DNA of 47,572 nt from Ruminococcaceae bacterium OttesenSCG-928-D13 (GTDB lineage: Bacteria > Bacillota > Clostridia > Oscillospirales > Ruminococcaceae): positions 1 through 47,572 of the forward strand of contig JAJDIZ010000004.1 of assembly GCA_030266915.1 (NCBI GenBank). Direction: 5' to 3'. The translations under genes and the position numbers were made by a program. The notes under the pieces were generated by a model, which had not been told where the DNA came from, did not search any database, and worked only from the letters and a program-made list of their open reading frames with translations. How positions within the stretch are numbered: position 1 is the stretch's first letter; each line of letters starts with the position of its first letter. This document shows positions 16,170 through 23,156 of the stretch, piece by piece.

Positions 16170-17294
16170 TCATTTTAATGTGTTTACAGCATCCAGCATG
16201 GGTTTTGTGTCCACCCCTTTGTGGATGTATCTTTTGGTGGTGTCGATCTTCGCGTGGCGCATAACTTCTTTGATGACTTCGGGTGCAACGTTCCCCAATG
16301 CTAGAGCGGTAGCGGTCGTGTGGCGACAAGCATAGGGGTTATGGTGCTCCACGCCACATCGTTCTAGCGTTGCGCGATACGCCCGAGAGAACGACCGGTA
16401 CGATGATTTTTCTAAAAGCATATCGGAGTCAGTCAGAGAACACAAGTCGTGCAGAACCGGTACAACAAGGTTTGCAATAACAATCGGTACCTCTTTTCTC
16501 TTTTTTGTTTTAAGCCCACATCCTTCTATGCGTTGATTCAGCCAGTCGATCTTATCTTTTCGGACATTAAGCAGTTCCCCCGGCATCATGCCGCTATAAA
16601 TCATGAGCAGTATATAACCGGCAAATTTATCACCCTCACCGTAACTTGCCCATATTTTCTTTAGCTCATCTTCGTTAAAAGGTACCGGCTCGTTCTCCTC
16701 CATTTCGGGCAGCTCGATAAAATCGGACAGGTTTACTGCGACTTCCTGCTGAGCCATGGCCCGCTTGTAGAGGTGGGATAGCAGGTTTTTGATGTCCTTG
16801 GCGGGGTAAAATGTAGGGGCTTGCTCATCGACTACGTGCTGTAGCATTTGGATGGTAATCGCGTTGATGGGGGTGTCAATGAGATCAGCCAACCTCTTAT
16901 GGGCAAGGCGATATGCTTTTTGCTTACTGTCAGAGAGTTTCAGCATAGCGTTGGTGCTATAGATATCCCACATATCACCCAATGTGGATACTGGCTTGGT
17001 GATCTCGGCGTCCTTCTGTGCCTTAAGGGTTGGTATATACTCTAATGCCTCGCGCTTTGTTTTGAATCCGCCTTTTGTGCGGCGATCTGTAACAATTTTA
17101 CCAGTTTCGGGGTTACGCTTTTTCCCGAGATTGACTTCACATGTCCAAGTCTTACCGCGCTGAAAAGCCGTGCCTTCGCCGTTTCCTCTGGTGCGTGGCT
17201 TGCGCTGGGACTTTTCGACAACCTGCTTTTTACCACAAATGTGGCAATAGATGGACTCGGGCAGCAGCTCCACCCTGCATTTAATACAGTTCAC
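16170..17294 (-). CDS. Phage integrase, tyrosine recombinase with N-terminal zinc ribbon
   Basis: Integrates and excises the prophage. The 374-aa protein starts at a GTG with GGAGGTGG upstream. The N-terminus has two CxxC pairs (Cys3, 6, 17, 20), a zinc ribbon. It continues with an AP2-like arm-binding region, a SAM-like core-binding domain at about 95-180, and the catalytic domain. Of the usual R-H-R-H-Y set, Arg324, His347 and the nucleophile Tyr356 are seen. The first catalytic Arg position reads Met237 (SGMMPGEL) and the HxxR histidine reads Tyr321. These may be subfamily variants or signs of decay. It faces the host junction, as integrases usually do. Confidence 0.93.
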   Translation of the reverse strand: MNCIKCRVELLPESIYCHICGKKQVVEKSQRKPRTRGNGEGTAFQRGKTWTCEVNLGKKRNPETGKIVTDRRTKGGFKTKREALEYIPTLKAQKDAEITKPVSTLGDMWDIYSTNAMLKLSDSKQKAYRLAHKRLADLIDTPINAITIQMLQHVVDEQAPTFYPAKDIKNLLSHLYKRAMAQQEVAVNLSDFIELPEMEENEPVPFNEDELKKIWASYGEGDKFAGYILLMIYSGMMPGELLNVRKDKIDWLNQRIEGCGLKTKKRKEVPIVIANLVVPVLHDLCSLTDSDMLLEKSSYRSFSRAYRATLERCGVEHHNPYACRHTTATALALGNVAPEVIKEVMRHAKIDTTKRYIHKGVDTKPMLDAVNTLK

Positions 17295-17337
17295 CTTACC
17301 ACCTCCAGGCGTCGTTTGACTAAGCCCTCCGGAGTGT

Positions 17338-17368
17338 GGTAAACTTACCTTGCGTGAGCGTGTTTACC
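17338..17368. promoter_or_regulatory. Inverted repeat upstream of integrase
   Basis: GGTAAAC (17338-17344) and GTTTACC (17362-17368) form a perfect 7-bp dyad with a 17-bp spacer, 44 bp upstream of the integrase start. It may be an operator or an arm-type site. Role not shown by the sequence. Confidence 0.3.
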
Positions 17369-17388
17369 TACCCGGTGAGCCGTTCTCT

Positions 17389-17417
17389 CCCCCTGTTAGC
17401 GCAGGGGGATTTTTATT
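17389..17417 (+). terminator. Plus-strand terminator-like hairpin in the lysogeny block
   Basis: CCCCCTG (17389-17395) pairs with CAGGGGG (17402-17408), followed by ATTTTTATTT on the plus strand. The genes on both sides are on the minus strand, so it would stop antisense transcription running toward the repressor block. Confidence 0.4.
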
Positions 17418-17424
17418 TGGTACA

Positions 17425-17802
17425 CTATCGAAGCACAAACCCGCTGATTATTCGGCAGATATCCGCGATATTGGTTGCACTGGTGAACTCCAACTTTACC
17501 TTTCCAAGGCCACTGAACCACAGCTCAAGTTCTGAATCGAGGTCAAGGACGCCCGCAGTTTCGACCGAGAACGCTTGAATCTTGCTGTATGGCAGTGAGG
17601 AATAGTCCTTCTTCTTTCCCGTCATGCCCTGCACATTAATTGAAATAATCCGATGGGTGGTGAAAACAACACCATCTCGCATTCCTTGGAATGTGCAGAT
17701 AATCTGCTCGCCCTCAACAAACATCGGGGTGATTTGCTGGGCGAAGCTGTTGTTGTCCACGGCTTTGAGCTTCATAAAACTAGCGTTTTTGAAATCAATC
17801 AT
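17425..17802 (-). CDS. Small PH-domain-like protein in the lysogeny block
   Basis: A 125-aa soluble protein that looks like a bacterial PH-like domain: predicted beta strands with the typical run EGEQIICTFQGMRDGVVFTTHRIISINVQG at about residues 31-60, then a C-terminal helix (TNIADICRIISGFVL). Such domains are known in many small bacterial and phage proteins, mostly without assigned function. The ATG follows AGGAGGAACC. It lies between integrase and repressor on the same strand, a position often used by genes expressed in the lysogen. A superinfection-exclusion or host-benefit role is possible but not shown. Confidence 0.75.
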   Translation of the reverse strand: MIDFKNASFMKLKAVDNNSFAQQITPMFVEGEQIICTFQGMRDGVVFTTHRIISINVQGMTGKKKDYSSLPYSKIQAFSVETAGVLDLDSELELWFSGLGKVKLEFTSATNIADICRIISGFVLR

Positions 17803-17832
17803 TTTGGTTCCTCCTGTATTTTGTGATGTTGC

Positions 17833-18768
17833 TTACTCCTCAAAAAAGTATCCTGCCTCTTTTACCTTGCTTACTATCGACTGAAAATTTGGAGAGTTTG
17901 CGTTTTTCATCCTGACATAGCCACCGAATGACTTAGGCGCAAGGTCGGGAAATAATTCACGCAATAAATCGTAGTTCTTTCTATTTGCCGCTTCTTCTCG
18001 CGTTTTTCTTTGTGATTCGTCATATCGCGCCCTCTCATCCCCCGTCCGGTCGTCTATAAACGGTCGATTGCTATACGCCGCCGGGTCTACATCACCATTA
18101 TGCATTGTTCTGAATCCGCTAAAACCGTCATAGAATGGGTATTCAATAAGGCCGCAATGGCCTTCATTTTCAACCAAAAACTGTGGGTACGGTGGGTACT
18201 TATTGCTGGCCCCAGACAAACTGTATATCCTATCTCGATATTTGGCACATTCGGCGCAGCACCCAAGATGGCCTGTAACATGAACTAAATCCGTGCCAGA
18301 GTTAGCGTTTCGGCTTCTCATTTTTGCAGCTTCTTCTTTGGTTATTTGCATATCGCCAAAAATGCTATCCAGCCTTTCTTGTTCCGCCCTTGCTTCATCA
18401 AATCTGCCAGCTTGCTTAAGAAACTCCACAAGCCTTTCATAATCCTTTTTCAGATAGCCAACTGACGAGTATGGCATAATTTCATTGGACTTTTTAAGAC
18501 ATTCGATGGCCAACTCCATGCGTCCAGCTTTTTTATGCTCGGTTGCTTTTCTTTGGAGGATATATTCAACCTTCACAACGACCGCGGGAAGATTCTCTGG
18601 TGGCTCTTTTGCCGTGGGAACAGGAATAGCCTGAATGCCCGAGATTGAATCCATGTCATATACTGATTTGATTTTGTCAATCTGCTTTTGGTTCGCACGG
18701 TTATACTTGTCGATATCAAACGCTTTATTGACATTCTTTTTTCCAAACAGTTTTTCAAGCAAGCCCAT
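17833..18768 (-). CDS. Unknown Cys-rich protein with tetratricopeptide-like middle
   Basis: I do not recognise this 311-aa protein as a named family. Residues about 65-140 form helical pairs like tetratricopeptide repeats (KATEHKKAGRMELAIECLKK and LKQAGRFDEARAEQERL). Residues about 165-215 hold a probable metal site: H-x-x-x-H-L-G-C-C-A-E-C, then YRDRIYSLSG, YPPYP and EGHCGLIEYPF. A similar Cys/YRDR/YP pattern occurs in the C-terminus of phage head-morphogenesis proteins, so it may be a binding module of that type. No signal or membrane segment is seen. It lies with the PH-like gene between integrase and repressor, 10 bp downstream of cI, so it is probably expressed in lysogens. Confidence 0.8.
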   Translation of the reverse strand: MGLLEKLFGKKNVNKAFDIDKYNRANQKQIDKIKSVYDMDSISGIQAIPVPTAKEPPENLPAVVVKVEYILQRKATEHKKAGRMELAIECLKKSNEIMPYSSVGYLKKDYERLVEFLKQAGRFDEARAEQERLDSIFGDMQITKEEAAKMRSRNANSGTDLVHVTGHLGCCAECAKYRDRIYSLSGASNKYPPYPQFLVENEGHCGLIEYPFYDGFSGFRTMHNGDVDPAAYSNRPFIDDRTGDERARYDESQRKTREEAANRKNYDLLRELFPDLAPKSFGGYVRMKNANSPNFQSIVSKVKEAGYFFEE

Positions 18769-18778
18769 GATATCCCCC

Positions 18779-19531
18779 CTACACTACGTCCTTCTGTATC
18801 CGCACTACTTTACCAAGCACCCTAATGCGCGGCCCCTTGCGGGCGTAAACTTGCGGCGCGTGGCTTGGATTCGAGGATTGCGGCATCAATGTCACGCCGC
18901 TATCTGTTTTATAATACCTCTTAACTGTGGCATCATCGTCACCCACTATCACCACTGCGATATCGCCATTATCCACGATATCCTGCCGTCGGACAATTAC
19001 CAAGTCGCCGTTGCTTATACCCGCAGAGTTCATACTGTCCCCGCTTACCCGAAGGGCGAAGTAGTCATAGCCTGTGTTTAGCTCCGTGAACGTCGCCCCC
19101 TCGACATGCTCCTCCGCATAAATAGGAAGACCCGCAGATATCCGCCCAAGTATTGGTATCTCGTGCGCCTTCACTAGCCCCTCTGTCATGGAGGGGCTTT
19201 TATATTTTGCCAAATTGTCAATAGCAGCTTGGCGGCGCTCCGAAGCGGCGCGCATTTGCTCAGCTTCATACTCGGCAACCTTGGCAGGATCGGCAGGGAT
19301 GACTTCGACGCCATATTCGTTGGTGTGAGTGGCGTTTCCTAAGAGGTAATCAGTGGTAACGCCTAAAAAACGTGCAATCTTTGCAAGCTTCTCGGCGGAC
19401 AAAGATTTGCTTCGCCCCGCCTTTAAGTCAGACAAATTGCCCCGACTAATTCCCATCGAGTTACACATTGCGCCGATGGTAGTTCCTGCTTCTTTGCATA
19501 GCGCATCGATTTTATTGTACAAATCCGACAT
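18779..19531 (-). CDS. CI-type lysogeny repressor, HTH plus S24 self-cleaving domain
   Basis: Keeps the prophage silent and is inactivated by RecA-stimulated self-cleavage. The 250-aa protein has an N-terminal XRE helix-turn-helix (residues 4-65, IGAMCNSMGISRGNLSDLKAG) and a C-terminal LexA/CI-like peptidase domain. The cleavage pair Ala133-Gly134 (GRISAGLP), the nucleophile Ser166 (SGDSMN) and Lys204 (ATVKRYYK) are all present, so it should respond to DNA damage. GGGGTG lies 6 nt before the ATG. It is divergent from the early genes across a 204-bp region with repeated GTACTTG motifs that are probably its operators. Confidence 0.93.
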   Translation of the reverse strand: MSDLYNKIDALCKEAGTTIGAMCNSMGISRGNLSDLKAGRSKSLSAEKLAKIARFLGVTTDYLLGNATHTNEYGVEVIPADPAKVAEYEAEQMRAASERRQAAIDNLAKYKSPSMTEGLVKAHEIPILGRISAGLPIYAEEHVEGATFTELNTGYDYFALRVSGDSMNSAGISNGDLVIVRRQDIVDNGDIAVVIVGDDDATVKRYYKTDSGVTLMPQSSNPSHAPQVYARKGPRIRVLGKVVRIQKDVV

Positions 19532-19543
19532 TATTGCACCCCG

Positions 19544-19705
19544 GTACTTGTCAATTTGACGAAATTCTGAATTCAGAACTTAGTTTGCAGAAAACTATTG
19601 ACTTGTACCGATTGCAGTACTATAATACACGTATGGCAAGTACTGTATTCGGTATAAGCTTTGTGTGGTAACAACAGTATAGTACCTTGTTCAGTACTTG
19701 TCAAT
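19544..19705. promoter_or_regulatory. Lysis-lysogeny operator region
   Basis: The 12-mer GTACTTGTCAAT occurs at 19544-19555 and again at 19694-19705. The reverse form CAAGTACT is at 19637-19644, and further GTAC-centred variants lie at 19604-19620. The sites surround the rightward promoter and sit upstream of cI, as expected for repressor and Cro operators. Confidence 0.6.
19598..19626 (+). promoter_or_regulatory. Early rightward promoter of the prophage
   Basis: TTGACT (19598-19603) and TATAAT (19621-19626) are separated by 17 nt, a near-perfect sigma-A promoter. The spacer carries GTAC twice, probably part of an operator. It drives the plus-strand early genes starting at 19736. Confidence 0.8.
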
Positions 19706-19735
19706 CCTTTACATATAAAAAGGTGGTGATAACCA

Positions 19736-19957
19736 ATGGAGCGAAAGGAACTTTGTGCATTTGGCATAGAGGGCAAAAAGCGGCTTGTTGAAATGAACCG
19801 CCCCCAAGAGTGGCTCATTGAACAGGTGGCAGAAGACACCGGGCAGTACTTCGATTCCGGCTACCTGCAAAAAATCTGGACCGGCGAACGCAATCCGCCC
19901 AAAATCATCGCCAGCATCAGCAAAATACTGGGGCTGGATGGTCAAGACACCGCATAA
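19736..19957 (+). CDS. Small Cro-like / XRE-type protein
   Basis: A 73-aa protein, first gene after the early promoter. It has a helix-turn-helix pattern (LIEQVAEDTGQYFDSGYLQKIWTGERNPPKIIASISKILGL), with the recognition helix around YLQKIWTGER, as in XRE-type phage proteins. By place it may be the Cro counterpart of CI. AAAAAGGTGGTGATAACC precedes the ATG. Only the domain type is visible; the Cro role is inferred from position. Confidence 0.75.
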   Translation: MERKELCAFGIEGKKRLVEMNRPQEWLIEQVAEDTGQYFDSGYLQKIWTGERNPPKIIASISKILGLDGQDTA

Positions 19958-19980
19958 TCATGAAAGGAGGCCACCATACC

Positions 19981-20229
19981 ATGACACTTGAAGACATCGA
20001 GATGATAGACAGGGAAGTGTTGTATGCCGAGGATGTGTGCGAGTACCTGGGTGCAAACCCGGATGTCATTCGCTGGCAGGCACATAACGGACCTGAGAAG
20101 CTGGGGTTTCCTGTAATAGTGGTTGGTCGCCGGGTGAAAATACCCAAGATAGGGTTTGTGAATTACTGCCGACACGGACGGGTTGTGATGATGGTTGGCG
20201 AACCGGATTTTGCGGGAAGCCCACCATGA
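19981..20229 (+). CDS. Small excisionase-like winged-helix protein
   Basis: An 82-aa DNA-binding protein with an N-terminal pattern typical of excisionase/MerR-like domains: LYAEDVCEYLGANPDVIRWQAHNG, then a wing reading FPVIVVGRRVKIPK. It could be an excisionase or an early regulator. I start it at 19981, where GGAGG lies 11 nt upstream; an ATG at 19960 would translate the ribosome binding site itself. It overlaps the next gene by ATGA. Confidence 0.75.
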   Translation: MTLEDIEMIDREVLYAEDVCEYLGANPDVIRWQAHNGPEKLGFPVIVVGRRVKIPKIGFVNYCRHGRVVMMVGEPDFAGSPP

Positions 20230-20426
20230 AGCATCCTAACCCTCCCCTATTCACCCTCTCAGCCCTGCTCTGTACACTTCTGTTCCTCCAAGTCGACATG
20301 TCCCACTGGCTGACCCTCGGGGCTGCTGTGTTCGCGCGGATCGGGCTGGAGGTTGCTACCGCGAAGGAGGCCCGCAATGACCAAAAAGCAAGTAAAAGCC
20401 GCCCGGCAATGGATAAAGGCTCATAA
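20226..20426 (+). CDS. Small membrane protein, early region
   Basis: A 66-aa protein with two hydrophobic stretches (FTLSALLCTLLFL near 10-22 and WLTLGAAVFARIGL near 28-42) and a charged tail. It is coupled to the previous gene by ATGA and overlaps the next by 50 nt in another frame. Function unknown. Such tiny membrane proteins are common in phage early operons. Confidence 0.55.
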   Translation: MKHPNPPLFTLSALLCTLLFLQVDMSHWLTLGAAVFARIGLEVATAKEARNDQKASKSRPAMDKGS

Positions 20427-20607
20427 CGGTGAGTTGGTTTTGTCTCTGGTGTTTGGGCTTTCCATTCTGGCCGATGCCAAACCTTGGGTGCTCCTAACCA
20501 TGGGAACCATCACTCTGCTGGTATTCATTGTTCGGCAGCGGTTGAGGGATTGGCGGAGGATTGAGGCGGAAGGGAGTAACTGTGAAGAAGCTGAAACAGG
20601 CCTATGA
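20377..20607 (+). CDS. Small membrane protein, early region
   Basis: A 76-aa protein starting MTKKQVKAARQWIKAHNG, with two membrane segments (ELVLSLVFGLSIL and VLLTMGTITLLVFIV) and a basic then acidic tail. I start it at 20377, which has GAAGGAGG 7 nt upstream; the frame is open to 20353. It overlaps both neighbours. Function unknown; it may act with the membrane protein encoded just before it. Confidence 0.6.
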   Translation: MTKKQVKAARQWIKAHNGELVLSLVFGLSILADAKPWVLLTMGTITLLVFIVRQRLRDWRRIEAEGSNCEEAETGL

Positions 20608-20965
20608 GGCCAAAGGGTACACTGGCAGGCAGTTTGCAAAATCCGTTGGCATCATGGCCCCGACGTTGTCCCACATCAACAAAGGGTTGGTCAACCCCGT
20701 GCCATCCACGTTCAAAAAGATGCTTGTCGAGCTTGACTGCCCCGCAGATGACGTTGTAATGCCCGGTGAGTTCGATTACGGACTTACCCCAAGTAAGCCC
20801 ATTCAAAAGCGCAAAGACGCCCACAAGCCCAAATTCTCCCCACGTCTGGAACCGGGCACATTTACCAGACTTGAACAGCGCCGGGCCGAACTGCGCATGA
20901 CACAATCACAATTCATCGAATACCTGCTCGATGTGGAGAGCGGGAGAAAGAGAGGTGTAGCGTGA
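20582..20965 (+). CDS. XRE-type helix-turn-helix protein
   Basis: A 127-aa protein with an N-terminal helix-turn-helix (LKQAYEAKGYTGRQFAKSVGIMAPTLSHINKG). The C-terminal helical part (LEQRRAELRMTQSQFIEYLLDVESG) resembles a second, partial XRE unit. The GTG start at 20582 lies 5 nt after GGGAG; the frame opens earlier at 20561 but without a site. It probably regulates early phage genes. The target is unknown. Confidence 0.65.
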   Translation: MKKLKQAYEAKGYTGRQFAKSVGIMAPTLSHINKGLVNPVPSTFKKMLVELDCPADDVVMPGEFDYGLTPSKPIQKRKDAHKPKFSPRLEPGTFTRLEQRRAELRMTQSQFIEYLLDVESGRKRGVA

Positions 20966-21054
20966 CCAACGGAAGCATTTCGATTGAGGTTCTTTTGAAA
21001 CCCTCGCCCGAATTGGTGGAGCTGCTGAATCGCATCGGGGGGGGGCACCAGTAA
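20962..21054 (+). CDS. Short frame before the nine-G tract, probable 5' part of a split HTH gene
   Basis: A 30-aa frame starting at a GTG that overlaps the previous stop (GTGA). It reads ISIEVLLKPSPELVELLNRI, then enters a run of nine G (21037-21045) and stops at 21054. Removing one G would join it to the HTH gene at 21101 through a linker rich in Pro, Thr and Ser, giving a protein of about 110 aa. Short phage proteins with a helical start and a Pro-rich linker are common, so the joined form may be the real one. Confidence 0.5.
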   Translation: MTNGSISIEVLLKPSPELVELLNRIGGGHQ

Positions 21055-21100
21055 ACCGGCGCTGACCGTTCAACCCGAAACGACGGTGAGCGTTACCCGT

Positions 21101-21292
21101 ATGCCCAAGCAACCCGCGCTGGCCAAGATTATCAGGGATTCCCGCAAGGCAAAAGGATATTCACAAGCAGACCTTGCGAAACTGATTGGCATGACAGGCT
21201 GTGCAGTGTCGGGGTGGGAAACCGGGAAAGCGGCACCCACGAGCGGCGCATGGAAAAGACTGTGCGGTGTGCTGTGGCCTGGCCGCCAGTGA
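21101..21292 (+). CDS. XRE-type helix-turn-helix protein, possibly 3' part of a split gene
   Basis: A 63-aa protein with a compact helix-turn-helix (LAKIIRDSRKAKGYSQADLAKLIG, recognition part AVSGWETGK). The ATG at 21101 has only a weak upstream site (GGTGAG), and the frame stays open upstream past 21053 into the nine-G tract. It may thus be translated as the end of a longer protein beginning at 20962. DNA-binding function is clear; its target is not. Confidence 0.65.
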   Translation: MPKQPALAKIIRDSRKAKGYSQADLAKLIGMTGCAVSGWETGKAAPTSGAWKRLCGVLWPGRQ

Positions 21293-21305
21293 AAGGAGGT
21301 GTCGC

Positions 21306-21503
21306 ATGACAGAAACCAAAATTGATGGCTCTGTTGGCATTCGCATCAAAACAGTCGGGGGCATAGTTATGGATTTCAGCGGTCTGGTCTCTTATATCGA
21401 TTGGCCCGAGGATGGGCGGGTTTACTACTGTGCCGGGCACAGCTTCATGGCTGAAATTGTGACCAACGTCTTCGGTGCAGAGAAAAAAGCCACCCGATGC
21501 TGA
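21306..21503 (+). CDS. Unknown small phage protein, 65 aa
   Basis: A 65-aa protein starting MTETKIDGSVGIRIKTVGG, mainly predicted beta strand, without Cys clusters or membrane segments. A strong AAAGGAGG site lies before the ATG, which supports it as a gene. I do not recognise the family. Confidence 0.6.
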   Translation: MTETKIDGSVGIRIKTVGGIVMDFSGLVSYIDWPEDGRVYYCAGHSFMAEIVTNVFGAEKKATRC

Positions 21504-21587
21504 CACATCGAATGGCTAAAGGGTTAGAAATAGCTTGGACGGCTGTTTCTTGCCCCAATTATATCAAATGAATTGAGGGAAGGCAAT

Positions 21588-22277
21588 ATGTGCAAAATGA
21601 AAAGCGGAATTATCCGCAAAACCGACGTTTTCATGCCCGACTACGACCATCATTCTCAGATGCTCAATGAACTCGGGATTGCTGATAATCGCGAGAACGC
21701 CTCAAGTAAGTTTGTGCGCTTTGAGATCACGCCACCCAACGATGATGTGTTTTCCCCATTAGACACTTGGGCGTTCCGCGTTGACCAAGACATTGTGCCT
21801 GAGTGGTTCGAAGTAGACCCCGGGAAGTTTGAGGATTCGGCCCGTACGAAACTAGCCGCATGGGCCGAAGAACATATTTTCATTGGGCTTGAAGATGTGG
21901 AACTCAAAACCGGCAAGTCCTTATATCTGAAAGATTGCAAGAACATAACGCTTCGGGGCAATGTTGAGGTTGAACGGCTGGAAGGCTCCACCGTGGGCCA
22001 GATGCGGGAAGGCTCCACCGTGGGCCAGATGTGGGGAAGCTCCACCGTGGGCGAGATGCGGGAAAGCTCCACCGTGGGCCAGATGTGGGGAAGCTCCACC
22101 GTGGGCCAGATGTGGGGAAGCTCCACCGCCATCCTTCGCGCTGGAGTATGGGGGTCTACGATCAAACCCGAAACCATTATTCTTTGCGACAACGCAACCA
22201 TCAAGGATAATCGCACAAAAACCCTTTATCAGGCTGGAACATGGAATCTAGTCGCTGTAGAAGGTGAGAAACCATGA
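21588..22277 (+). CDS. Phage protein with tandem STVGQM repeats, probable beta-helix
   Basis: A 229-aa protein. The first 130 residues are an unrecognised mixed domain. From about residue 133 there are five full and one partial nine-residue repeats of the form (G/S)STVG(Q/E)M(R/W)(E/G). Such ladder-like repeats are expected to form a short right-handed beta-solenoid, as in other phage proteins with STV-type repeats. Start ATG at 21588 follows GAGGGAAGG; the frame is open to 21573. It overlaps the next gene by ATGA. Function unknown. Confidence 0.7.
   Translation: MCKMKSGIIRKTDVFMPDYDHHSQMLNELGIADNRENASSKFVRFEITPPNDDVFSPLDTWAFRVDQDIVPEWFEVDPGKFEDSARTKLAAWAEEHIFIGLEDVELKTGKSLYLKDCKNITLRGNVEVERLEGSTVGQMREGSTVGQMWGSSTVGEMRESSTVGQMWGSSTVGQMWGSSTAILRAGVWGSTIKPETIILCDNATIKDNRTKTLYQAGTWNLVAVEGEKP
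21984..22145 (+). repeat. 27-bp tandem repeat inside the beta-helix gene
   Basis: Units start at 21984, 22011, 22038, 22065 and 22092, with a partial sixth at 22119. They begin GGCTCCACCGTGGGC or AGCTCCACCGTGGGC and differ at a few bases. The unit is in frame (nine codons), so copy number can change without breaking the gene. Confidence 0.9.
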
Positions 22278-22531
22278 CCTGCCCAGAATGCGGCCAAGAG
22301 TGCAACACATACTACTTCGATATCCGCCATGGCTGGGTTCTCGGGTGTGAGCATTGCATCCAGCAGGTAGCGTCAGATTCCACCGAGCACCCCTTCTGCC
22401 CTGTGGCGGGATGTACTGGCCCCGACCCCCGTTATGTCGAGTGGCTCTACTTCCGGGGTGGTGAGCAAATCGGGTGTGAGCGGTGTGTCGGGGAAAGGGA
22501 TTTGGTTGATTTTTGGGAGGAGGCGGGATGA
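22274..22531 (+). CDS. Small zinc-ribbon protein
   Basis: An 85-aa protein with several CxxC pairs (CPECGQEC near residue 3, CEHC near 25, CERC near 69), probably binding zinc. ATGA-coupled to the repeat protein before it and overlapping the nuclease gene after it. Function unknown; phage early regions often carry such proteins. Confidence 0.65.
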   Translation: MTCPECGQECNTYYFDIRHGWVLGCEHCIQQVASDSTEHPFCPVAGCTGPDPRYVEWLYFRGGEQIGCERCVGERDLVDFWEEAG

Positions 22532-23154
22532 TGGTGGAAACGGACCTCATGCTTCCTGCGCTGGACAACCTGACCTTTGAGGAAGAACGGCACCTTTATT
22601 GGGTAGACGGCAGACCAATCCATTCTGTGTCTCACTACCTCAAACCAATAAGCGGACAAGTATATCAGAGCATCGACAAGGATGTGCTGGATGCGGCGGC
22701 CCATCGCGGTACGGCGGTACATTTTGCCATAGAGTTGTACAATGCATTCGGTGTTGTGGAAGTATCTGACGAATGCCGGCCTTATTTGGACGCTTATCTC
22801 GCTTGGCATAGCAAGAACCACCCTGAAAACATCTTCGAGGAACGCAGGGTGTACCACCCGACATACTGGTACGCCGGCACAAGCGACCAGATAAGCACGA
22901 TTGGCGACAGCCTATGGATTGTCGATTATAAGGCCGTCGCTCAGCTTCACCCGTTCCTTGTAGGGCCGCAGCTTGCCGCTTACGCAAAAGCGTGGCAGGC
23001 CCATGGTGTTCAAATCGAGCATGTCGCATCCTTGCACTTACAAAAGAACGGCAACTACTCATTCAAAGAATATCCGATACAGGAAAACTTCAATGTGTTT
23101 TTGGAGTGTCTTTCGGTCCAGAGCCACATCGATGAAAACATGGGAGGTAGATAA
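22528..23154 (+). CDS. PD-(D/E)XK family phage nuclease
   Basis: A 208-aa protein with the order expected for a RecB/Cas4-type exonuclease: His65 (GTAVHFAIE), Glu104 or Glu105 (FEERRVYHP), Asp120 (AGTSDQI), then Asp133-Tyr-Lys135 (IVDYK) and a Q-L-A-A-Y-A helix at 148-153. There are no Fe-S cysteines. It probably resects phage DNA ends for recombination together with the genes that follow. Start ATG at 22528 follows GGGAGGAGG and overlaps the previous stop. Confidence 0.82.
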   Translation: MMVETDLMLPALDNLTFEEERHLYWVDGRPIHSVSHYLKPISGQVYQSIDKDVLDAAAHRGTAVHFAIELYNAFGVVEVSDECRPYLDAYLAWHSKNHPENIFEERRVYHPTYWYAGTSDQISTIGDSLWIVDYKAVAQLHPFLVGPQLAAYAKAWQAHGVQIEHVASLHLQKNGNYSFKEYPIQENFNVFLECLSVQSHIDENMGGR

Positions 23155-23156
23155 TT

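Noticed and set aside
16075..16329. Minus-strand 84-residue frame over the integrase end
   Set aside because: It overlaps the integrase C-terminus in another frame, starts inside it and has no ribosome binding site. Its part outside the integrase is short and shows no known motif.
17389..17417. Terminator of the PH-like gene
   Set aside because: The T-run is on the plus strand, whereas the gene is on the minus strand. On the minus strand the hairpin is not followed by T.
21984..22145. CRISPR-like array
   Set aside because: The repeats are directly adjacent without spacers and are in frame in a coding gene.
22856..23154. CRISPR Cas4
   Set aside because: The PD-(D/E)XK protein lacks the four cysteines of Cas4, and no cas gene or array is nearby.
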